Assembly (NCBI GenBank): GCA_029070965.1
Contig: JAIEBI010000035.1
Location: forward strand, 1-43,208
Length of the DNA stretch: 43,208 bases
DNA from: Clostridiales bacterium
Lineage (GTDB): Bacteria; Bacillota; Clostridia; Christensenellales; Pumilibacteraceae
Direction of reading: 5' to 3'
Shown: positions 1 to 7,642 of the stretch, piece by piece
How the letters are laid out: the number at the start of each line of letters is the position of its first letter
Position numbering within the stretch: position 1 is the stretch's first letter
Notes under the pieces: generated by a model
Databases searched by the model: none
Seen by the model: only the letters and a program-made list of their open reading frames with translations
Told to the model about the DNA's origin: nothing
Position numbers and translations under genes: made by a program

Positions 1-189
1 TTCCGCACGACCGACGTTACCGGCTTGGTCGAGCTTCCGAAGGGCGTAGAAATGGTTACCCCCGGCGACAACGTAACTATGACCGTTACGCTTATCCACC
101 CGATCGCTGCCGAGAAAGGCTTGCGCTTCGCTATCCGCGAAGGCGGCAGAACGGTTGGCTCGGGCGTTATCACCGAGATAATCAAATAA
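1..189 (+). CDS. tuf: Elongation factor Tu, C-terminal end (partial)
   Basis: The first 62 codons in frame 1 end at TAA 187-189 and read as the C-terminal beta-barrel (domain III) of EF-Tu, closing with [18 protein letters not shown] and two or three further residues, a very conserved bacterial ending. EF-Tu is the GTPase that delivers aminoacyl-tRNA to the ribosome in the cytoplasm. The start and the GTPase domain lie left of the window, so the gene is partial only because of the window edge. A terminator follows within 40 bases, so tuf ends its transcription unit here. The identification is firm; whether it is tufA or tufB cannot be told. Confidence 0.96.
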   Translation, partial: FRTTDVTGLVELPKGVEMVTPGDNVTMTVTLIHPIAAEKGLRFAIREGGRTVGSGVITEIIK

Positions 190-221
190 TTTCGATTAAC
201 ATAATTATAGCTAAACAAAAA

Positions 222-251
222 GAACGGTGTTCATACGAACGCCGTTTTTTT
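222..251 (+). terminator. Intrinsic terminator after tuf
   Basis: AACGGTGTTC and GAACGCCGTT form a 10-bp stem with one G.U pair around a four-base loop, followed by seven T. It ends the tuf transcription unit; the convergent XRE gene ends 40 bases further on. Confidence 0.88.
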
Positions 252-291
252 GTGCAGTAAAACTTTTATTCAAATCTTTCATTTATAAAAC

Positions 292-591
292 CTATGAACG
301 TGAAAAATATCTCTTAATATTTTCTATCCTTTTTTCTATTTGTTCGAGCTCTAAAATGACCTCCTTAGGTGTAGATAGGTTAGTATCAGTTACGCCCAAA
401 AGATAATCGCATGTTACCCCGAAAAAATCGGCAAGTTTGATAATGGCATAGCTGTCGGGGTTAGTCTTGCCGTTTTCATAATTTGACAATGACCTTTGAT
501 CAATTCCTGTTGCTTGCGCAACATCTATTTGTCGCAAATCGCGGTCTTCGCGTAAGCTCTTTATTCTATTTGTAGAAATATTTTTCTCCAT
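292..591 (-). CDS. XRE-family (Cro/CI-type) transcriptional repressor
   Basis: A 99-residue protein with an HTH_3 domain at about residues 9-65: the segments RQIDVAQATGIDQRSLSNYE (recognition region) and FFGVTCDYLLG (end of the fold) are typical. The tail, about residues 75-97, is Glu/Lys/Ile rich and may form a short coiled coil for dimerisation. It is divergent from the membrane protein at 698, and the shared 106-bp gap holds palindromes that overlap the membrane-protein promoter, so autoregulation and control of that gene are likely (inference). No good ribosome binding site precedes the start. The target genes and the inducing signal are unknown. Confidence 0.85.
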   Translation of the reverse strand: MEKNISTNRIKSLREDRDLRQIDVAQATGIDQRSLSNYENGKTNPDSYAIIKLADFFGVTCDYLLGVTDTNLSTPKEVILELEQIEKRIENIKRYFSRS

Positions 592-625
592 ACAGAAAGT
601 TTACCACATTTTTTCTTAAAAATGC

Positions 626-654
626 TTTACATACTAAGTATTATCATATATAAT
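626..654 (+). promoter_or_regulatory. Sigma-A promoter of the 698 membrane protein
   Basis: TTTACA (626-631), 17-bp spacer, TATAAT (649-654). The spacer contains the palindromic sequence TACTAAGTA at 632-640, so a repressor bound there would block RNA polymerase. Confidence 0.8.
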
Positions 655-677
655 ATATCTATACTAATTTCTTAGTA
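632..677. promoter_or_regulatory. Candidate XRE operators (two sites)
   Basis: Site 1 is TACTAAGTA (632-640), inside the promoter spacer. Site 2 is TACTAA-TTTC-TTAGTA (662-677), a perfect inverted repeat downstream of the -10. Both contain TACTAA and lie between the divergent XRE gene and the membrane-protein gene. That arrangement is typical of autoregulated XRE repressors, so binding by the 292-591 product is the likely reading. Confidence 0.6.
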
Positions 678-697
678 AAATGAAGCAAAGGTGACAC

Positions 698-1711
698 ATG
701 GAAGATAATCCTACGATTTCGCAAAGGGTCGAGCAAAAAGTGTTTGAATATAGTTTGCCTAAAATGAAGTGGTATTATTTTACCATATACTTTTATTTAT
801 TTTTATGTTCGCTGTTGCTTTTGATAATGGGGATCGTTATGTTATCGACCGATAATACGCAGGTGACAGCGTTGCTTGTATTTTACAAGATTTTTGGCGC
901 GTTAACGATATGTTTCTCAATTTTTGGAATTGTTGTGCGCCAAATGCTTGCTCGTTTTAGGTGTCATGCGACCGTTTGCTTGCGGATTTTTTATTTGTAT
1001 TACACATCGATAATGCTATTGACGTTGATTTTGGATATAAGCATGGGGGATATTAACGCCATTACATTGCTTTTAAGTTTGCACGCAATATGTTTCAATG
1101 TGTTTGCCATAGTATTTGGCTATTTTTATTTCAAAAAAAGGAAGTTTTTGTTCACCGGCTCGCCTCAAACATATACTATGTTGGAGATAGAAACCGAGGA
1201 AAAATATCGTCAAAAGCACCCGTATGTTTATGGAAAATATATAGGCAGTGACGGATGGTTTGCGTTTTTAATTTATTTTTGGTTGTTTGCTATCGCCGGA
1301 ACATTATTTATATTAGCCCTTGTAATGCTGCTCATTGTATTTTTGAGTGGCGTGCGAAACTCTATTGGCGCAGGCATAAGCGAATATTTTGCGCTGTTCG
1401 CGGTTGGGAATATAGATTACGAATTTGCTCTAACATTCGCTACGGTGCTATTGTTGCTTTCGGCATTTTTTATTGCTGTGCGTTTTTTGCTTTCATCATT
1501 CAAAAAAGCAGGTGTTATTTGCTTACATTGTTCTTTTTGTGCCATTGCCGTATTATCAACATTGCAGCTGACTGTGTTGATAATAACGGCAGCCGGCGGC
1601 GTGCAAGTGGGCGGCACTATCTTTTGGACGATTATTGAATGGCTATACTGCGTATTGTCTACTGTCGGCAGCTTCATATATTTCAAAAGAAGAAAAGACT
1701 TTTTCGATTGA
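698..1711 (+). CDS. Polytopic membrane protein of unknown function, partner of the XRE gene
   Basis: A 337-residue protein with about eight hydrophobic segments (near residues 26-48, 58-82, 90-113, 120-146, 187-218, 240-262, 272-295 and 303-325) and a polar stretch near 147-186. It ends in a Lys/Arg/Asp tail (FKRRKDFFD), so the C terminus is probably cytoplasmic. I recognise no family, catalytic motif or transporter signature. The start at 698 follows an AAAGGTG ribosome binding site at 686-692. It is transcribed from the promoter at 626-654 and terminated at 1728-1764, so it is a single-gene unit. The same architecture (XRE gene, two palindromes, about 8-TM protein) recurs at 6062-7577, which suggests a shared type of membrane module under dedicated repressors. 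Confidence 0.75.
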   Translation: MEDNPTISQRVEQKVFEYSLPKMKWYYFTIYFYLFLCSLLLLIMGIVMLSTDNTQVTALLVFYKIFGALTICFSIFGIVVRQMLARFRCHATVCLRIFYLYYTSIMLLTLILDISMGDINAITLLLSLHAICFNVFAIVFGYFYFKKRKFLFTGSPQTYTMLEIETEEKYRQKHPYVYGKYIGSDGWFAFLIYFWLFAIAGTLFILALVMLLIVFLSGVRNSIGAGISEYFALFAVGNIDYEFALTFATVLLLLSAFFIAVRFLLSSFKKAGVICLHCSFCAIAVLSTLQLTVLIITAAGGVQVGGTIFWTIIEWLYCVLSTVGSFIYFKRRKDFFD

Positions 1712-1727
1712 AAACAAACAAGAGCAA

Positions 1728-1764
1728 AGCGGTGCTGCTTACAAAATTACAGCGCCGTTTTTTT
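1728..1764 (+). terminator. Intrinsic terminator
   Basis: CGGTGCTG (1730-1737) pairs with CAGCGCCG (1750-1757), with one G.U pair, followed by seven T. It ends the membrane-protein gene. Confidence 0.85.
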
Positions 1765-1854
1765 GTTGTGTTATGTACCTATAATTAGTATGTTATTTAC
1801 CTATAATCTAAAACTTGCGGTTTAGTCATGTGTTGATAGTAAATAATAATTATA

Positions 1855-1870
1855 ATTCAATATATTGTGT
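1855..1870. promoter_or_regulatory. NrdR box 1
   Basis: ATTCAATATATTGTGT matches the NrdR box consensus ACACwATATATwGTGT at most positions. NrdR is the ATP-cone repressor of ribonucleotide reductase genes. It lies 42 bp (about four helical turns) centre to centre from box 2. Confidence 0.85.
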
Positions 1871-1896
1871 ATCTTGTGCCAAAAAAAATTTAAAAA

Positions 1897-1912
1897 CCAC
1901 AATATATTGTGG
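1897..1912. promoter_or_regulatory. NrdR box 2
   Basis: CCACAATATATTGTGG is a perfect 16-bp palindrome of the NrdR type. It ends eight bases before the -35 element of the nrdD promoter, a position where a bound repressor tetramer would hinder polymerase. Confidence 0.9.
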
Positions 1913-1920
1913 TAAAACTA

Positions 1921-1950
1921 TTGACAAAGATTATAACATGGTGATATAAT
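1921..1950 (+). promoter_or_regulatory. nrdD promoter
   Basis: TTGACA (1921-1926), 18-bp spacer, TATAAT (1945-1950). The predicted leader is about 130 nt. It contains a 16-codon reading frame at 1973-2023 without a ribosome binding site, and a weak AACCG/CGGTT hairpin near 2023-2040; neither can be assigned a role. Confidence 0.85.
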
Positions 1951-2089
1951 GAACAAGTTCTCGCGCTTTAATATGCCGTGTTGCAAAAGGCGTAAGCGGC
2001 GCATAGGGGCTATGGTGTTTTAAACCGCGCATAACGGTTATAATCATTAACTAATGATAATTTTTTGACATACACATTGGAGGTAAAAA

Positions 2090-4456
2090 ATGTACAAAGT
2101 AGTCAAGAGGGACGGAAAGCTTTCGGGGTTTGACATCTCTAAAATCAGCCAAGCCATACGCAAGGCGTTCGAGGCGGTAGGCAAGGAGTATAACGACGAC
2201 GTTATCGATCTTATCGCGTTGCGTGTTACGGCGGATTTTGCGGGCAAGGTCAAGAACGGAAAAGTTGCCGTCGAGGACATTCAGGACAGCGTCGAGCAGG
2301 TGCTTATTCAAGCGGGGTATGCCGACGTTGCCAAGTCGTACATTCTTTACCGCAAACAGCGCGAAAAGATTCGCAATATGAAATCCACCATTCTCGACTA
2401 CAAGGATCTTGTAAACAGCTACGTCAAATCGACCGACTGGCGCGTCAAGGAGAACTCCACCGTTACCTATTCGGTGGGCGGACTTATTCTTTCCAACTCG
2501 GGCGCGATAACCGCCAACTACTGGCTGTCGGAAATATACGACGAGGAAATAGCTAATGCGCACCGCAGCGCGGACATACACATTCACGATATGTCCATGC
2601 TTACCGGCTACTGCGCGGGCTGGTCGCTGCGTCAGCTCATACAAGAGGGCTTGGGCGGACTCCCCGGCAAAATCAGCTCGTCGCCCGCAAGCCACTTGGC
2701 AACGCTGTGCAACCAAATGGTAAACTTTCTCGGCATTATGCAAAATGAATGGGCGGGCGCGCAAGCGTTCTCGTCCTTCGATACCTACCTTGCGCCGTTC
2801 GTCAAGGTGGACAACCTCACTTACGGCGAGGTTAAAAAGTGCATCGAGTCGTTCATTTTCGGCGTGAACACGCCGTCGCGCTGGGGCACGCAGGCGCCGT
2901 TCAGCAATATTACGCTGGACTGGACATGCCCGCCCGACCTTGCCGAACAGCAAGCGATTGTCGGCGGCAAGCCCATGGACTTTAAGTACAAGGATTGCAA
3001 GCGCGAAATGGATATGGTGAACAAGGCGTTTATCGAAATCATGATCGAGGGCGACGCCAACGGCCGCGGCTTCCAGTACCCCATACCCACGTATTCCATT
3101 ACCCGCGACTTTGACTGGTCGGAGACCGAAAACAATAAATTGTTGTTCGAGATGGCCGCCAAGTACGGCACGCCGTATTTCTCCAACTATATCAACTCGG
3201 ACATGGAGCCGTCCGACATCCGCAGTATGTGCTGCCGCCTGCGTCTTGACCTGCGCGAGCTGCGCAAAAAGTCGGGCGGGTTCTTCGGCAGCGGCGAAAG
3301 CACCGGCTCGGTCGGTGTTGTCACCATCAATATGCCGCGCATTGCCTACCTTGCGGAAGACGAAGCGGATTTTTACGCACGGCTGGACAAGCTTATGGAC
3401 ATATCGGCGCGCTCGCTCAAAATCAAGCGCGATATCATAACCAAGCTTATGGACGAAGGCTTGTATCCGTACACCCGTCGTTACCTCGGCTCGTTCAACA
3501 ACCACTTCTCCACAATCGGACTTGTAGGTATGAACGAGGCGGGACTCAACGCCAAATGGTTAAGAGCCAACCTTACCGACCCGCGCGTACAGGAGTTTGC
3601 CAAGGACGTGCTTAACCATATGCGCGACCGATTGGTCATTTACCAAGAACAGTACGGTGACCTTTACAATCTTGAAGCGACGCCTGCGGAGTCCACGACG
3701 TACCGTCTTGCCAAGCATGACAAGGCGCGTTATCCTGAAATCATCACCGCCAACGAAAACGGCACGCCGTACTATACCAACAGCTCGCACTTGCCGGTTG
3801 GATACACCGAGGACGTGTTCAGTGCGCTCGACGTTCAGGACGAGCTGCAAACTCTGTATACCTCGGGTACCGTTTTCCACACCTTCCTCGGCGAAAAGCT
3901 TCCCGACTGGAAGGCGGCGGCAAAGCTGGTGCGCACTATTGCGTCAAACTACAAGCTTCCGTATTTCACACTTTCGCCCACGTACTCGGTATGCCGCGAC
4001 CACGGCTATATCGCGGGCGAGGTGTACACTTGCCCCAAGTGCGGTGCAAAGACCGAGGTCAACAGCCGCATAACCGGTTACTACCGTCCCGTGCAAAACT
4101 GGAACGACGGCAAGGCGCAGGAGTTTAAGGACCGCAAAACTTACAACACAATGAAATACGACACCCCGCACACCGGACATTGCGTTGCCAAGAAAGAGGT
4201 TGCCGCGCAGTCCGAAATAACGGGCAATGTGCATTATGAGCTGTTTACCACGCCTACATGCCCCAACTGCAAGGTTGCTATACCCATGCTTAAAGACGCG
4301 GGGATAGCGGTGGATATAGTGGACGCGACGGCTCAGCCCGACAGCGCCAAAAAGTACGGCATTAAGCAGGCGCCTACCTTGGTAGTCACCAATGGTACCG
4401 AAACCGCCAAGTATTCGGGCGTTGCGGAAATTCGTAAATTCTTAAACAAGAATTAA
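2090..4456 (+). CDS. nrdD: Anaerobic (class III) ribonucleoside-triphosphate reductase with fused glutaredoxin-like domain
   Basis: 788 residues. NrdD reduces ribonucleoside triphosphates to deoxy forms with a glycyl radical and works only without oxygen. Domain order: ATP-cone at about 1-95; the ten-stranded barrel with active-site Cys175 (GYCAGWSL); a zinc site with CPKC at 648-651; the glycyl radical loop RITGYYRPV with Gly663; then an extra domain at about 714-788 starting VHYELFTTPTCPNC. Its CPNC (724-727) and later APTLVV motif are those of a glutaredoxin/NrdH-type redoxin. Family members usually end soon after the glycyl loop, so the redoxin is a fusion. TrxB follows 29 bp on. The activating enzyme nrdG, often adjacent, is not in the window. 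GGAGG at 2079-2083 fixes the start. Expression is probably repressed by NrdR. Confidence 0.96.
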   Translation: MYKVVKRDGKLSGFDISKISQAIRKAFEAVGKEYNDDVIDLIALRVTADFAGKVKNGKVAVEDIQDSVEQVLIQAGYADVAKSYILYRKQREKIRNMKSTILDYKDLVNSYVKSTDWRVKENSTVTYSVGGLILSNSGAITANYWLSEIYDEEIANAHRSADIHIHDMSMLTGYCAGWSLRQLIQEGLGGLPGKISSSPASHLATLCNQMVNFLGIMQNEWAGAQAFSSFDTYLAPFVKVDNLTYGEVKKCIESFIFGVNTPSRWGTQAPFSNITLDWTCPPDLAEQQAIVGGKPMDFKYKDCKREMDMVNKAFIEIMIEGDANGRGFQYPIPTYSITRDFDWSETENNKLLFEMAAKYGTPYFSNYINSDMEPSDIRSMCCRLRLDLRELRKKSGGFFGSGESTGSVGVVTINMPRIAYLAEDEADFYARLDKLMDISARSLKIKRDIITKLMDEGLYPYTRRYLGSFNNHFSTIGLVGMNEAGLNAKWLRANLTDPRVQEFAKDVLNHMRDRLVIYQEQYGDLYNLEATPAESTTYRLAKHDKARYPEIITANENGTPYYTNSSHLPVGYTEDVFSALDVQDELQTLYTSGTVFHTFLGEKLPDWKAAAKLVRTIASNYKLPYFTLSPTYSVCRDHGYIAGEVYTCPKCGAKTEVNSRITGYYRPVQNWNDGKAQEFKDRKTYNTMKYDTPHTGHCVAKKEVAAQSEITGNVHYELFTTPTCPNCKVAIPMLKDAGIAVDIVDATAQPDSAKKYGIKQAPTLVVTNGTETAKYSGVAEIRKFLNKN

Positions 4457-4485
4457 TTCGATATTATTAATAAGGATTAAAACCA

Positions 4486-5379
4486 ATGTACGATTTTATT
4501 ATAATCGGCGGCGGAACGGCGGGCTTAAGCTCCGCCGTTTATGCTTGCAGGGCGAACAAATCAACGCTCGTAATCGAGCGCGGCGCGTTCGGCGGTCAGA
4601 TTGTAGACGCGCCTATGGTGGAAAACTACCCCGGGATTGTCAGCATATCGGGCGCGCAGTTCGCTTCCGATCTGTTCGACCAAGCGGAAAAAGCGGGCGC
4701 AACGTTTAAGTGCGAGGACGTACTGCAAATCGTCCCCGCAGAAGGCTCCACAACAGTTGTTACCGACTGTGGCAAGTATCAAGCCAAAGCGGTCATCATT
4801 GCCGCGGGCTGTGAACATAAGCGGCTGGGCGTGCAGGGCGAGGACAGACTTATCGGCAGCGGCGTCAGTTATTGCGCGCTGTGCGACGGCGCGTTCTTTA
4901 AGGACAGGACTGTCGCGGTAGTAGGCGGCGGCAATGCCGCGTTCAGCGCGGCTATGTATCTTGCGGGTGTGGCGTCGCTTGTGTATATAATTCACCGCCG
5001 CGACGAGTTCAGAGCCGAGCAGGCTATTGTGGAGCGTGCCAAAGCGTTAAACAACGTGCGGTTTGTCACAAAAGCCAAAGTGACCGAGCTTGTGGGCGAC
5101 GACGAACTTACCGCGCTCAAACTGGATGTAAACGGCGCACCTCAAACGCTGGACGTGGACGGATTGTTCGTGTCGATAGGGCAGCAGCCCGACAACGCTA
5201 TATTCGCGCCCGTCGCGCTTGACGACGGCGGATATATAATAGCGGACGAAAAATGTCGCACCAATATAAAAGGCATTTACGCCGCGGGCGACTGCCGCTT
5301 TAAGACCGTGCGCCAGCTAACCACCGCCGCTGCCGACGGCGCGATAGCAGTACAAACGGCGCTTAGTGAATTATTTTAG
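4486..5379 (+). CDS. trxB: Thioredoxin-disulfide reductase
   Basis: 297 residues, slightly shorter than the usual 305-320. The N-terminal FAD site is GGGTAGLSSAVYACRA, the redox-active pair is C130-A-L-C133 in the NADPH domain, the NADPH site is VVGGGNAAFSAA, and the FAD-closing motif is IYAAGDC. The enzyme is a cytoplasmic flavoprotein that transfers electrons from NADPH to a thioredoxin or glutaredoxin-like partner. AAGGA (4472-4476) precedes the ATG by nine bases. It lies 29 bp after nrdD with no terminator between, so both are probably co-transcribed, and the redoxin domain fused to NrdD is the obvious candidate partner (inference). Confidence 0.93.
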   Translation: MYDFIIIGGGTAGLSSAVYACRANKSTLVIERGAFGGQIVDAPMVENYPGIVSISGAQFASDLFDQAEKAGATFKCEDVLQIVPAEGSTTVVTDCGKYQAKAVIIAAGCEHKRLGVQGEDRLIGSGVSYCALCDGAFFKDRTVAVVGGGNAAFSAAMYLAGVASLVYIIHRRDEFRAEQAIVERAKALNNVRFVTKAKVTELVGDDELTALKLDVNGAPQTLDVDGLFVSIGQQPDNAIFAPVALDDGGYIIADEKCRTNIKGIYAAGDCRFKTVRQLTTAAADGAIAVQTALSELF

Positions 5380-5400
5380 GTATATGCAATAGGAGCAATC

Positions 5401-5910
5401 ATGAAAGATAACCATTTAAACAGTGCAAAAGAAGTTATAATGGATTGGTTTAGAGATCGCAAAGCACGAATCGAACACGCCATGGATGATAATGACATAA
5501 TTCGCCTTCATATCAAACAGTCGAATCCAAAGGTCGCTGATTGTTTCGTCGATGCGCTTAAAGAACTACTTGCCGATGGACTGATTGAGTTTAAAAAAGG
5601 CATAATGGGCGATGTTTATGCTTTGACGCAAGCTGGGTACGATTTCATATACGACGGAGCTGACAGCGACTACTTAGAGCAGGCAAAAGAAGTTATAATG
5701 GATTTGTTTCGAGATAGAAAAAGTCGCGTCGGCGACGTAATAACGAGTCATGAAATCATAAGGTTGCAAAACAGCCATGAACCGAAAGTCATTGACAATT
5801 TACCAAAAGCTTTTGACAGCTTAGTGGACAGCGGCTTGATTGAACTATCAAATTGCCTTATGGGGGAGTGTTATCGTTTAACACAAGATGGCTTTGACTT
5901 TATATACTAA
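5401..5910 (+). CDS. Tandemly duplicated winged-helix-like protein, function unknown
   Basis: 169 residues made of two similar halves, about 7-86 and 93-169. Each begins AKEVIMD-FRDRK and ends LTQ-G-DFIY, with the shared order helix / NDIIRL or HEIIRL / KVxD / L-D-GLIE / MGDVY or MGECY. The helix-helix-strand-strand pattern suggests two winged-helix domains in one chain. A 22-bp identical stretch opens both halves (5425-5446 and 5683-5704), so the duplication is detectable at DNA level. AGGAG lies at 5390-5394, 21 bp after trxB, so it may be the last gene of the nrdD unit, though its base composition is more AT-rich. I do not recognise the family. A terminator follows at 6037. Confidence 0.65.
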   Translation: MKDNHLNSAKEVIMDWFRDRKARIEHAMDDNDIIRLHIKQSNPKVADCFVDALKELLADGLIEFKKGIMGDVYALTQAGYDFIYDGADSDYLEQAKEVIMDLFRDRKSRVGDVITSHEIIRLQNSHEPKVIDNLPKAFDSLVDSGLIELSNCLMGECYRLTQDGFDFIY

Positions 5911-5987
5911 ACTCAAACGGCGCTCGTATCGGCTCATAGGCAAAAAGTAGCCAAAAAACCTTTACGTGAATGTGTTGCCGCAGCTGC

Positions 5988-6025
5988 TTTTTGTTATCCT
6001 GAGCAACGCGAAGGATCTCAACCTT
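5988..6025 (+). repeat. Interspersed repeat, TATCCTGAGC...GAAGGATCTCAACC type
   Basis: A 38-bp segment contains the signature of a widely dispersed bacterial intergenic repeat (consensus remembered as TCATCCTGAGCGAAG...GAAGGATCTCA). A related pair in opposite orientations occurs at 15421-15496. It lies between the end of the 5401 gene and the bidirectional terminator. Confidence 0.6.
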
Positions 6026-6036
6026 ATAAAAAATAA

Positions 6037-6063
6037 AACCCTTTGCAGTAGTTGCAAAGGGTT
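6037..6063. terminator. Bidirectional intrinsic terminator
   Basis: AACCCTTTGCA and TGCAAAGGGTT form a perfect 11-bp stem with a 5-base loop. On the minus strand it is followed by a T-rich run, so it ends the XRE gene at 6062. On the plus strand the T-run is weaker, but it can also serve the 5401 gene. Confidence 0.82.
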
Positions 6064-6268
6064 ATTTGTTTAACTTGGGATTGTTTGTGCGTTCAAGTAG
6101 GTAGTCGATTGATACGTTAAAATAATCGGCAAACGCAATCAGCGTTGCGTAGTCCGCTTCATGCTCGCCGGTTTCGTACCTGCTAATGCTGTTTTGATTT
6201 AGGTTCAAATCCATGGCGAGCTTGACTTGCGTGATATTATGTTGTTTGCGTAGTTCTTTAAGGCGCAT
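6062..6268 (-). CDS. Small XRE-family repressor
   Basis: A 68-residue protein that is little more than one HTH_3 domain: MRLKELRKQHNITQVKLAMD, then LNQNSISRYETGEHEAD and FNVSIDYLLERTN, all conserved in Cro/CI-like regulators. It is divergent from the membrane protein starting at 6366. The intergenic region holds a perfect palindrome that covers the -10 element of the membrane-protein promoter. Autoregulation plus repression of the neighbour is the likely role (inference). No strong ribosome binding site is visible before its start. Confidence 0.86.
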   Translation of the reverse strand: MRLKELRKQHNITQVKLAMDLNLNQNSISRYETGEHEADYATLIAFADYFNVSIDYLLERTNNPKLNK

Positions 6269-6295
6269 AATTTTACAAAAAATAGTGGTTGTTAC

Positions 6296-6324
6296 TTGAC
6301 ATTATTATACCATTTCGGTATAAT
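6296..6324 (+). promoter_or_regulatory. Promoter of the 6366 membrane protein
   Basis: TTGACA (6296-6301), 17-bp spacer, TATAAT (6319-6324), both consensus. The -10 is the right arm of the operator palindrome ATTATACC-N5-GGTATAAT (6304-6324); the left arm offers a TATAAT on the minus strand, possibly for the XRE gene. Confidence 0.88.
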
Positions 6325-6347
6325 TTAAATATCCCATTTTAGGATAT
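6304..6347. promoter_or_regulatory. Two candidate XRE operators
   Basis: Operator 1: ATTATACC-N5-GGTATAAT (6304-6324), a perfect inverted repeat over the -10. Operator 2: ATATCC-N7-GGATAT (6329-6347), also perfect, in the transcript leader. Centres are 24 bp apart. The arrangement parallels the two palindromes at 632-677. Confidence 0.65.
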
Positions 6348-6365
6348 TATATGGAGGGTAAAAAT

Positions 6366-7577
6366 ATGATTACATTTGTTGTGATGGGGATTGCTGTTAT
6401 CTTGCTTGTATTTTTTGCTGCATTATTTGCTAGGGATAAGAGCAAAAAATATGTGTCTTTTATTTTTACGGGAATTGGATATGTAACAATCGTTTTGTTG
6501 CTCATGTATGAAGGACTGTATTTCTTTCTTATTGGTATTCCCGTAATGGCGATATTGCTTGCATTAATGTTGCTCAATGGTAATAGAGCAGTGGGCTTTA
6601 TAGCTTGGGCTATGACCGGCTTGTGTTTGGCTGGTTTTATTATAAGTATTACGTCATTCGATCTTTTTAATATTATCAGATATGAGCTATATAGCAATAT
6701 AGAGGGCTATCGTCAAAACATAGTGGAATTTGCGTATGTTGCTAGTACCGAGCCGCTTCGTATAATATTTGTTTTTGCATTATTCGTTGTATATTTGCCC
6801 TTGATGATATCTGCATCAGTTATACGATATAAGCGGAGGTGGCGTGGCGATTATCATAAATCGTCTTCTTCATTAAAGACATCAAGTAGCAATACATATA
6901 TTGTTAAGCGAGTAGATAAAAGTTGTAGCGCTCTATTTGGCAACGTACTGGCTATAATGTCGTATGTGACAATAATAATAGCGTTAAGATATTTAATTAC
7001 TACATTAAGCCCGATAAACATTTGGTGTTATGATAATACCTCTAAAACAATTCAATTTAATTATTCCACGCAAGTAATAGTTTGTTTTGTAATAGGAATT
7101 ATATGCGGGGGCGTGAGCTGGTTGTTGTTACGGTACTCGCGCAGTTACGGATATGAGAGCAACGCACTTGGAAAAGCTGCATACATTTGGTCATGGATTC
7201 CTGCAATAATTATTATCGCATTGATTATTGTTACTATGTTGATAATATGTGCGGCTACTAATGTCGAATTTTCTACTGTTGCGAATAAAAAGGTGTATAA
7301 AGTTGTTGATGAGAACGGTGAAGTTCGTACTCTTGATTATAACGGAAAGGATATTTATGCGAAATGCAAGGACGATAAAGGCGAGTGGTGGGAAACTGCG
7401 GACGGTGGTAGTACGTTTAGAAAGTGCGATTTATACAAAATCAAGGACGATGACGGCAATAATAAATATATTCGTGACGTTGGCGGCGGCGGCGGAAAAC
7501 GTATTTTTACGGACGGTCAAGGCGGTACATATGAGTCGGATGACGGTGGCATGACCGTGACCGAGCAAAAGGATTAG
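6366..7577 (+). CDS. Polytopic membrane protein with Asp/Gly-rich C-terminal tail, unknown function
   Basis: About 403 residues from the ATG at 6366, chosen because GGAGGG at 6353-6358 sits seven bases before it; an in-frame ATG at 6351 overlaps that site and has none of its own. About eight hydrophobic segments occupy the first 300 residues, with a Lys/Arg/Ser-rich cytoplasmic-looking loop near residues 150-185. The last 95 residues are hydrophilic and contain repeated DxxG patterns (YKVVDENGEV, YKIKDDDGNN, FTDGQGG, ESDDGG), which could bind divalent cations or fold as small beta repeats. No family is recognised. It has its own promoter and faces an XRE repressor, as at 292-1711. Confidence 0.72.
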   Translation: MITFVVMGIAVILLVFFAALFARDKSKKYVSFIFTGIGYVTIVLLLMYEGLYFFLIGIPVMAILLALMLLNGNRAVGFIAWAMTGLCLAGFIISITSFDLFNIIRYELYSNIEGYRQNIVEFAYVASTEPLRIIFVFALFVVYLPLMISASVIRYKRRWRGDYHKSSSSLKTSSSNTYIVKRVDKSCSALFGNVLAIMSYVTIIIALRYLITTLSPINIWCYDNTSKTIQFNYSTQVIVCFVIGIICGGVSWLLLRYSRSYGYESNALGKAAYIWSWIPAIIIIALIIVTMLIICAATNVEFSTVANKKVYKVVDENGEVRTLDYNGKDIYAKCKDDKGEWWETADGGSTFRKCDLYKIKDDDGNNKYIRDVGGGGGKRIFTDGQGGTYESDDGGMTVTEQKD

Positions 7578-7607
7578 AGTATTTAGGTTTACCATTTTTA
7601 CAAAGCC

Positions 7608-7636
7608 TTGATTTTGTAACAAAAAAATGTTAAAAT
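7608..7636 (+). promoter_or_regulatory. gluQ promoter, predicted leaderless transcript
   Basis: TTGATT (7608-7613), 17-bp spacer, TAAAAT (7631-7636). A transcript starting seven bases after the -10 would begin at or next to the ATG at 7643, and no ribosome binding site precedes that ATG. Confidence 0.6.
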
Positions 7637-7642
7637 ATCGTT

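Noticed and set aside
1973-2023. A 16-codon frame in the nrdD leader (MPCCKRRKRRIGAMVF) as a regulatory leader peptide
   Set aside because: No ribosome binding site and no associated attenuator; too short to support.
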